Below the pieces are notes generated by a model. That model was not told where the DNA came from. It saw only the letters and a program-made list of their open reading frames with translations, and did not search any database. From contig CAYTGR010000004.1 in NCBI GenBank assembly GCA_964437445.1, forward strand, positions 62,001-126,000: a stretch of 64,000 nucleotides of DNA, given 5' to 3'. The position numbers were made by a program, and so were the translations under genes. The DNA comes from CAYTGR01 sp964437445. GTDB lineage: Bacteria > Chloroflexota > Anaerolineae > B4-G1 > SLSP01. Shown here one piece after another: positions 58,707 to 64,000 of the stretch; within the stretch, counting starts at the first letter, position 1, and each line of letters begins with the position of its first letter.

Positions 58707-61700
58707 ATGAGTGCATTCCAAAATAAATCTTCGATCAAACAACTTCCCTGGCTTTTCCCCTTGCTCCTGCTTTTGATCTTAGCCGTAGCGGGTGGGGTAC
58801 GCACGCTGAATCTCAACTGGGATCAGGGTACGCATTTGCATCCCGACGAACGCTATCTCACGATGGTCGTCTCGGCTCTGGAACTGCCCGACCACAGCAG
58901 TCAATACTGGGACACGGCCACCTCACCGCTGAATCCGACCAACCGCAATTATGCTCACTACGTTTATGGCACCCTGCCGTTGTTTGCCACCAGGGTAGTG
59001 GGCGGTTGGCTGGACCATGCTTGCGGCGACAATCCATCGCCGGTTGCTCAAGCGGCACGGCTGGTCTTGCTGGGGGCGACTACCCCTTGTTGGACCGGGA
59101 CTTATAGCGGCTACAACGGCGCACATCTGGTAGGACGGATGCTCTCCACGCTGGCTGACCTGGCTGCCTTACTGGCGCTGGCCTTGCTGGCCCGCCGGCT
59201 GTACGGCGAACGGGTCGCACTACTGGCCGCGGTGCTCTACGCCTTTGCCGTGCTCCCTATCCAACACGCGCATTTCTTTGTCGTGGATAGCTTCGCCAGC
59301 GTTTTTGTAGTTTGGACACTCTTTCTGGCCGTGCGCTCCGTCCAGACCGGTCAACGCTGGTCGCTCACGCTCGCGGGATTGACCGCCGGACTGGCGGTAG
59401 CCTGCAAGATCAGCACCTGGCCGCTGGTCGGCATGGTAGCCTTAGCCGCTGTGTTAATCCCCACCAAAACCGAAACGGGCGAGCAGCGTATCGCTTTCCA
59501 GGTCTCGTGGACCGGTTTGTTGGCCTTGATCGTCGCCGGCCTGCTGGCCTTTGTAGCTTTCCGCACGGCACAACCCTATGCTTTCACCGGTCCTGCTTTC
59601 TGGAACATTCGCATTGATCCGGCCTGGTGGGCGGATATGCGCTACATTCGCAACCTGGTCAGCGGCAGTGTGGATGTTCCTTATGGTCATCAATGGACCA
59701 ACCGCGTGCCGATTGTTTTCCCCTGGATCAACATGGTTTTCTGGGGGCTGGGATTGCCATTGGGACTGACCGCCTGGGCCGGTTGGGCTACCATGGGGTG
59801 GCAAACCTTCCGCCGCCAGCAGTGGCAACATCTCATTCCCTGGCTGTGGGGAACACTTTTCTTCCTCTACCAGGCGACTCAATGGGTCAAATCCATGCGT
59901 TACCTGCTGCCGGTCTATGCAGTCTTTGTCCTGTTTGCCGCCTGGGTGCTTGAACGAGGGGTTGCATGGGCCACAGAACAACACCAGGTAGCCGGGAAGT
60001 GGACCCGTTTCATCCGGCCGCTGCGGGTCACACTCCAGGGGCTACCCTGGGTGGTGTTGGGGGGCACGGTGCTCTGGGCCGTGGCCTTCCTGCAAATCTA
60101 CCTGCGCCCCTTCAGCCGCGTGGAGGCCTCTCGCTGGATCTTCAACGAGGTTCCCACAGCAGCTACGTTGACTTTGGACGATGGCTCTTCTATCCAGGTC
60201 CCCATTCAGCCAGGGATCACGATAGACAAGGCTACACCGCTCGCCGTGTCATTTGCCATAGAGACGGATGGTCACATCACCGGACTGACGCTGAATAAGG
60301 TGCTCAGCCTCGGTACGGCCGGGACACGCCGTTTGCAGGCGACCCTGGCCAGAGATCCGGGCGGATCCTCACCGCTGGTACAAAACGAAATCACGGCCCC
60401 CCTGCTGGCTGAAGGCATCCAGGCGGTCACGGTGCCGTTACCCGCAACGACCATCAAAACCGGCGAAGTCCTTTTTCTCATCCTGCGGGTGCAGGAAGGC
60501 GATCCCATCACGCTTCAGACCAGCGTCATCGGGGCCGAGCAATGGGACGATCCACTGCCTATCAGCATAGATGGTAAAGCGCCGTTCTATAACTGGTATC
60601 GCGGGTTGACCTCCACTTCCGACGGACTGATGGCCGTCTACGACGAGGACACCGAGGACAAACGTATCCGGTTACTCTCCTGGCTGGACGAAATAGATTA
60701 CATCATCATCACCAGCAACCGGGCTTACGCTTCTATTCCCCGCTTATCCATGCGCTATCCCCTGACCATTGCCTATTACCAGGCGTTGTTTGACGGCAGT
60801 TTGGGATTTGAGTTGATCGGCGATTTTGCCTCGTTCCCGGCCTTAGGTCCATGCCAGTTCCCGGACCAGGAGGCTCCTTTCACCATCCCCCAGGCCCGTT
60901 ACAGTACCGCCAGGTCCTGCTCTATCCCCTATCCGGCGGCCGAGGAGGCGTTCAGCGTTTACGATCATCCACGGGTGTTGGTTTTTGCCAAAACCGCGGC
61001 CTACTCGCGGGCGCAGGCCGAGGCCGTGTTGCCGGTTTCTCTGCTGGCGGACGTGCATTGGATGACGCCTCTACAGGCCAGCCGCCGCAGTACCACCCCC
61101 TCGTTACTGCTCTCTACGGAGATGCGCGCCGATCAGGAAGCCGGCGGTACCTGGTCACAGCTCTTCCGGCGGGATGCGCTCCAGAATCGCTCTCAGATCG
61201 TCGCAGTGCTGCTCTGGTGGGGAATGCTGACTCTGTTGGGCTGGCTGGCTTTCCCCTGGCTTTACCTGGCACTGCCGGCGTTGCGCGACCGCGGTTATGC
61301 GCTGGCACGAGCCGCGGGATTGCTGATGTGGGCCTATCCCGCCTGGCTGCTCTCCGCCCTGAAGTGGGTGCCGCATACCCGTTTGCTCCTATGGGCCGTT
61401 TTCCTGGCCTGGGTGCTGGCCACAGCAGCGCTTGTCCGCCCCCGCCGGGTAGAGCTCGCCACCTTTATCCGGACCCACTGGCGCGAGCTGGCCTGGGTTG
61501 AAGGGCTGGCCGTGCTGCTTTACGGGGCCTGGGTCCTCGTCCGTTACTTGAACCCTGACCTCTGGCATCCGGTGGTGGGCGGCGAGAAGCCGATGGATTT
61601 TGCTTACCTGAACGCGGTCATCAAATCTACCTGGTTCCCGCCCTACGATCCCTGGTTCGCCGGCGGCCAGATGAATTATTACTACTTCGGCTTTGTGATG

Positions 61701-63695
61701 ATCGGTTCGCTGATTAAAGCGTTAGGGATCATTCCCAGCATCGCCTACAATCTGGCGGTACCATCACTGTTTGCACTGACCGGCATCGGGGCTTACACGC
61801 TGGCCTCCAACCTGGCCGGAGGCGACGCAGCGCGGGGGCGGCGGGCCGGCATCTGCGGGCTGTTGTTGACGCTGCTGCTGGGTAACCTGGGTGAGATGCG
61901 ACTGATTTTCACCGGGCTGGCTGAGGTCGGGGGGATCTCTTTCCCCAGCCTGATTCCCGGCTACCCGGAAACGATCTCCGCGCTGGCCGGCTTTTGGAAG
62001 GTGTTGGTAGAAGGTGTACCGCTGGTCTTCCGCCCCGAGTGGTGGTACTGGAATGCGACGCGGATGGTGCCGCTCAAGGATATTTACGATCCCGGCGTCA
62101 TCAATGAGTTCCCCCTCTTTACTTTTCTCTACTCCGATCTGCACGCCCACATGATGGCATTTCCGCTGACGCAGGTGGCGCTGGGCATCGCCCTGCAATG
62201 GGGTATGGCTGGCATTGGCCACCCGGCTGGTGAAACCGGAGACAACGGGGCAGCCGTGCCGCGTTTTTTGCGCCGGGTAGCAGACTGGCTACCCCGTCCC
62301 TGGATCACACTGCTGCTGGCCGGCCTGGTCGCCGGGGCGTTGCGGGCTACCAACACCTGGGATTATCCCACCTATTTGGGGTTGATGGGGTTAGCGCCGC
62401 TGCTGGCCCTGCTCAACGGCAAGCGGCCAGAGGACTCCTCAGGAGAGGCTGGCGAGGAAAATAAGCGACCGCGCGGGTCCCTTTATCGCGTGCTTTTGGT
62501 CCCGGTCCTCGTTTTTATCCTGGCCGAGCTCCTGTTCCGGCCCTACACGACCCATTACGCCATCGCTTACACTCAGTTCGGCCCGTGGACCGGGCTGAAG
62601 ACCCCGCTTGGCATCTATTTACTGATGCACGGGCAATTCATTTTCCCGCTGGTACTGCTGGCCGGGGCGGCCATGTGGCGCTTGTTCCGCCGCTTCCGGG
62701 GAGTACAGGATAGGGATATGCTGGTCGGGCTGGCAATAGTGATCAGCGGCCTGCTGGCGTTGCTGGGCGTGCTATTGACACTGGAGGTCCACATTGCCTG
62801 GGTTGCGGTGCCGCTGGGGGTGGCCGCAGCGTTGCTGGTGCTGGACGAGGGGACCTCGCCTCAGCGCCGGCTGCTCTGGCTGTGGGTCGGGACCGCTCTG
62901 ACATTGAGCCTGGTGGTGGAGGTCATTGTCCTGGAGGGCGATGTCGGGCGGATGAATACCGTCTTCAAGTTCTACCTGCAGGTCTGGATGCTGCTGGCGC
63001 TGGCGGCCGCGGTGGCGTTGGAACGCATTCTGAGCTACATTCCCCCTGCTGTGCGCGCGACAGCGCCGGCGTTGGAACGCTGGTACCAACGTTATGCCTA
63101 CAACCTGGCCGATCTGACGTTAGGAATGCTCTCGGTCATCCTTTTCTCGGCTGCCCTCTATCCGCTGTTCGCTATCCCTGCCCGGGTGCGCGACCGCTGG
63201 AACCAGGCGGCCCCGCACACGTTGGACGGCATGGCCTACCTGCTCTATGCGACCCAATACGAACATGAAGGGACTGTGCCATTGGCGGCCGATTACCGCG
63301 TCATTCAATGGCTGCAAGATAACGTCGTCGGCTCCCCTACGATTATAGAGGCGCAAGCCGAGCGGGAGTACCTGTGGGGGAACCGCATCAGCATCTACAC
63401 TGGCCTGCCGGCCGTTGCCGGCTGGCGCTGGCATCAGGTCCAGCAGCGGATGGTGATGCCCGGCGGCACGGTAGAACTACGCCAATCTGATATAACCGAA
63501 TTTTACAATACCACAGACCCGGCCCAGGCTCTGGCGATCCTGCGCCGCTATGATGTGCGCTACGTGATCCTGACCCCCTACGAGCGCGCTTACATGAACC
63601 CCGAAGGCGCGACCAAGTTCCCCACCATGGTAGCCAACGGCTGGCTGGAGGTAGCTTATCAGGACGCAGATTCGGCCATCTATCGCGTCAAGTAA
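58707..63695 (+). CDS. Giant membrane protein: GT39-like glycosyltransferase fused to DUF2298 (YYY)
   Basis: 1662 residues with more than twenty membrane segments. The N-terminal half (about 1-560) looks like a GT-C/PMT-type lipid-linked sugar transferase, with HLHPDERYL after the first helix and a soluble beta region (about 480-760). The C-terminal half (about 920-1660) is DUF2298: GGEKPMDFAYLNAVIKSTW and NYYYFGFVM with Tyr991-993, the triplet that gives the family its name. DUF2298 is known from Chloroflexi and archaea. Predicted to build or transfer surface glycans. ATG 58707 gives the N-terminal signal-anchor helix, though no clear ribosome site is present. Confidence 0.82.
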   Translation: MSAFQNKSSIKQLPWLFPLLLLLILAVAGGVRTLNLNWDQGTHLHPDERYLTMVVSALELPDHSSQYWDTATSPLNPTNRNYAHYVYGTLPLFATRVVGGWLDHACGDNPSPVAQAARLVLLGATTPCWTGTYSGYNGAHLVGRMLSTLADLAALLALALLARRLYGERVALLAAVLYAFAVLPIQHAHFFVVDSFASVFVVWTLFLAVRSVQTGQRWSLTLAGLTAGLAVACKISTWPLVGMVALAAVLIPTKTETGEQRIAFQVSWTGLLALIVAGLLAFVAFRTAQPYAFTGPAFWNIRIDPAWWADMRYIRNLVSGSVDVPYGHQWTNRVPIVFPWINMVFWGLGLPLGLTAWAGWATMGWQTFRRQQWQHLIPWLWGTLFFLYQATQWVKSMRYLLPVYAVFVLFAAWVLERGVAWATEQHQVAGKWTRFIRPLRVTLQGLPWVVLGGTVLWAVAFLQIYLRPFSRVEASRWIFNEVPTAATLTLDDGSSIQVPIQPGITIDKATPLAVSFAIETDGHITGLTLNKVLSLGTAGTRRLQATLARDPGGSSPLVQNEITAPLLAEGIQAVTVPLPATTIKTGEVLFLILRVQEGDPITLQTSVIGAEQWDDPLPISIDGKAPFYNWYRGLTSTSDGLMAVYDEDTEDKRIRLLSWLDEIDYIIITSNRAYASIPRLSMRYPLTIAYYQALFDGSLGFELIGDFASFPALGPCQFPDQEAPFTIPQARYSTARSCSIPYPAAEEAFSVYDHPRVLVFAKTAAYSRAQAEAVLPVSLLADVHWMTPLQASRRSTTPSLLLSTEMRADQEAGGTWSQLFRRDALQNRSQIVAVLLWWGMLTLLGWLAFPWLYLALPALRDRGYALARAAGLLMWAYPAWLLSALKWVPHTRLLLWAVFLAWVLATAALVRPRRVELATFIRTHWRELAWVEGLAVLLYGAWVLVRYLNPDLWHPVVGGEKPMDFAYLNAVIKSTWFPPYDPWFAGGQMNYYYFGFVMIGSLIKALGIIPSIAYNLAVPSLFALTGIGAYTLASNLAGGDAARGRRAGICGLLLTLLLGNLGEMRLIFTGLAEVGGISFPSLIPGYPETISALAGFWKVLVEGVPLVFRPEWWYWNATRMVPLKDIYDPGVINEFPLFTFLYSDLHAHMMAFPLTQVALGIALQWGMAGIGHPAGETGDNGAAVPRFLRRVADWLPRPWITLLLAGLVAGALRATNTWDYPTYLGLMGLAPLLALLNGKRPEDSSGEAGEENKRPRGSLYRVLLVPVLVFILAELLFRPYTTHYAIAYTQFGPWTGLKTPLGIYLLMHGQFIFPLVLLAGAAMWRLFRRFRGVQDRDMLVGLAIVISGLLALLGVLLTLEVHIAWVAVPLGVAAALLVLDEGTSPQRRLLWLWVGTALTLSLVVEVIVLEGDVGRMNTVFKFYLQVWMLLALAAAVALERILSYIPPAVRATAPALERWYQRYAYNLADLTLGMLSVILFSAALYPLFAIPARVRDRWNQAAPHTLDGMAYLLYATQYEHEGTVPLAADYRVIQWLQDNVVGSPTIIEAQAEREYLWGNRISIYTGLPAVAGWRWHQVQQRMVMPGGTVELRQSDITEFYNTTDPAQALAILRRYDVRYVILTPYERAYMNPEGATKFPTMVANGWLEVAYQDADSAIYRVK

Positions 63696-63701
63696 AGGAT
63701 G

Positions 63702-63769
63702 GTGACGCCTTCAGGCGTTCTCGGTTGCAACCCGTTGCAACCCAATGAAGAAACGCCTGAAGGCGTCAC
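63702..63769. terminator. 18-bp inverted repeat with U-tract after the GT-C/DUF2298 gene
   Basis: GTGACGCCTTCAGGCGTT and AACGCCTGAAGGCGTCAC are exact complements separated by 32 bases, followed by TACTTTTTTG. Each arm is itself near-palindromic, recalling repeat family 1. Confidence 0.75.
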
Positions 63770-63799
63770 TACTTTTTTGCTTCGCTTCCCCCTTCTCAC

Positions 63800-64000
63800 T
63801 CACTTCGTCGCCGTTGGCGTAACACAGCAGAGAGTGGGAGGGGGTGAAGTAGCGGTAGGGGTTGGTATCGTACTGGTTTGTTTTAACACCACCGCTGCCG
63901 GCCCGGTCAGCTCACGGTATTCTAATTTCAGGCTCACCCAGGCACTATCGGCCGTCACCGGATATGTCACCGTGAGCGTACGAGTGGTGCCCTGGCGATC
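63800..64000 (-). CDS. C-terminal fragment of an unknown minus-strand protein
   Basis: A frame is open from the window edge to a stop at 63802-63800 and gives 66 residues: RTLTVTYPVTADSAWVSLKL, then a Thr/Pro-rich end TPTPTATSPPPTLC and VTPTATK. The first part looks like a beta-sandwich and the tail like the linkers of Chloroflexota surface proteins. Most of the gene lies outside the window. No family can be named, and a non-coding explanation is possible. Confidence 0.45.
   Translation of the reverse strand, partial: DRQGTTRTLTVTYPVTADSAWVSLKLEYRELTGPAAVVLKQTSTIPTPTATSPPPTLCCVTPTATK

Overview
The window reads as a chromosome segment of a GC-rich Chloroflexota bacterium, most likely of the Anaerolineae/Caldilineae side; this is inferred from gene content, not from a marker gene. 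Supporting signs are a giant DUF2298 (Chlor_Arch_YYY) membrane protein fused to a GT-C glycosyltransferase, Thr/Pro-rich linkers in surface proteins, a Ser/Thr kinase fused to a formylglycine-generating-enzyme-like domain, many lipoproteins, and two secreted proteins carrying a (I/V)YLPLV(M/L)R motif. About 43 genes are supported, most with clear AGGAGG-type ribosome binding sites. I saw no rRNA, tRNA, CRISPR array, prophage or insertion sequence.

Layout. 1-6.6 kb: tail of rdgB, a small membrane protein, a phosphodiesterase-like enzyme, a MoaD/ThiS-like protein, an orphan 2-oxoacid:ferredoxin oxidoreductase alpha subunit, a prepilin peptidase, two tandem carboxylesterase-like hydrolases and a GlpM-like protein. 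6.7-12.1 kb (minus): a PreA-like flavoprotein with two Fe-S clusters, an LLM-class oxidoreductase, two tandem YghO-like acyltransferase-fold paralogues and a zinc-ribbon/TPR protein. 12.2-15.4 kb: uppP with a coupled PstS-like lipoprotein, then a beta-lactamase-fold protein whose catalytic motifs look lost. 15.8-22.3 kb (minus): a 2181-residue secreted subtilase joined to two complete 5'-nucleotidase modules, behind a long leader with a terminator-like hairpin. 22.8-30.7 kb: xseB, a toast-rack lipoprotein broken by an artificial gap, a zinc-ribbon protein, a sensor kinase, DUF192, a LysM/M23 peptidase, birA and a phosphoesterase. 31-34.6 kb: a DUF4349 lipoprotein, an MBL-fold hydrolase and a DUF333 lipoprotein. 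34.7-39.8 kb: carotenoid operon crtI-crtB-crtY-crtZ-cruF. 40-46 kb: a PPi-type phosphofructokinase, and a kinase-FGE gene coupled to an 844-residue protein of unknown function. 46.3-54.7 kb: a soluble-adenylyl-cyclase-like protein and a secreted C25/caspase-like protein. 54.8-58.6 kb: a small zinc protein, glgA and a GH57 enzyme. 58.7-63.7 kb: the GT-C/DUF2298 protein. The right edge holds the C-terminal end of a minus-strand gene.

The genes sort into three themes: surface and envelope (prepilin peptidase, UppP, LysM/M23, lipoproteins, secreted proteases, GT-C protein), signalling (sensor kinase, Ser/Thr kinase, cyclase), and carotenoid and storage-glucan metabolism.

At the DNA level, intergenic spaces carry four families of short palindromic or tandem repeats. 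Nine promoter-like pairs share a 16-bp spacer. Both 100-N gaps are flanked by identical 55-bp sequences, so they look like unmerged contig overlaps rather than missing DNA.
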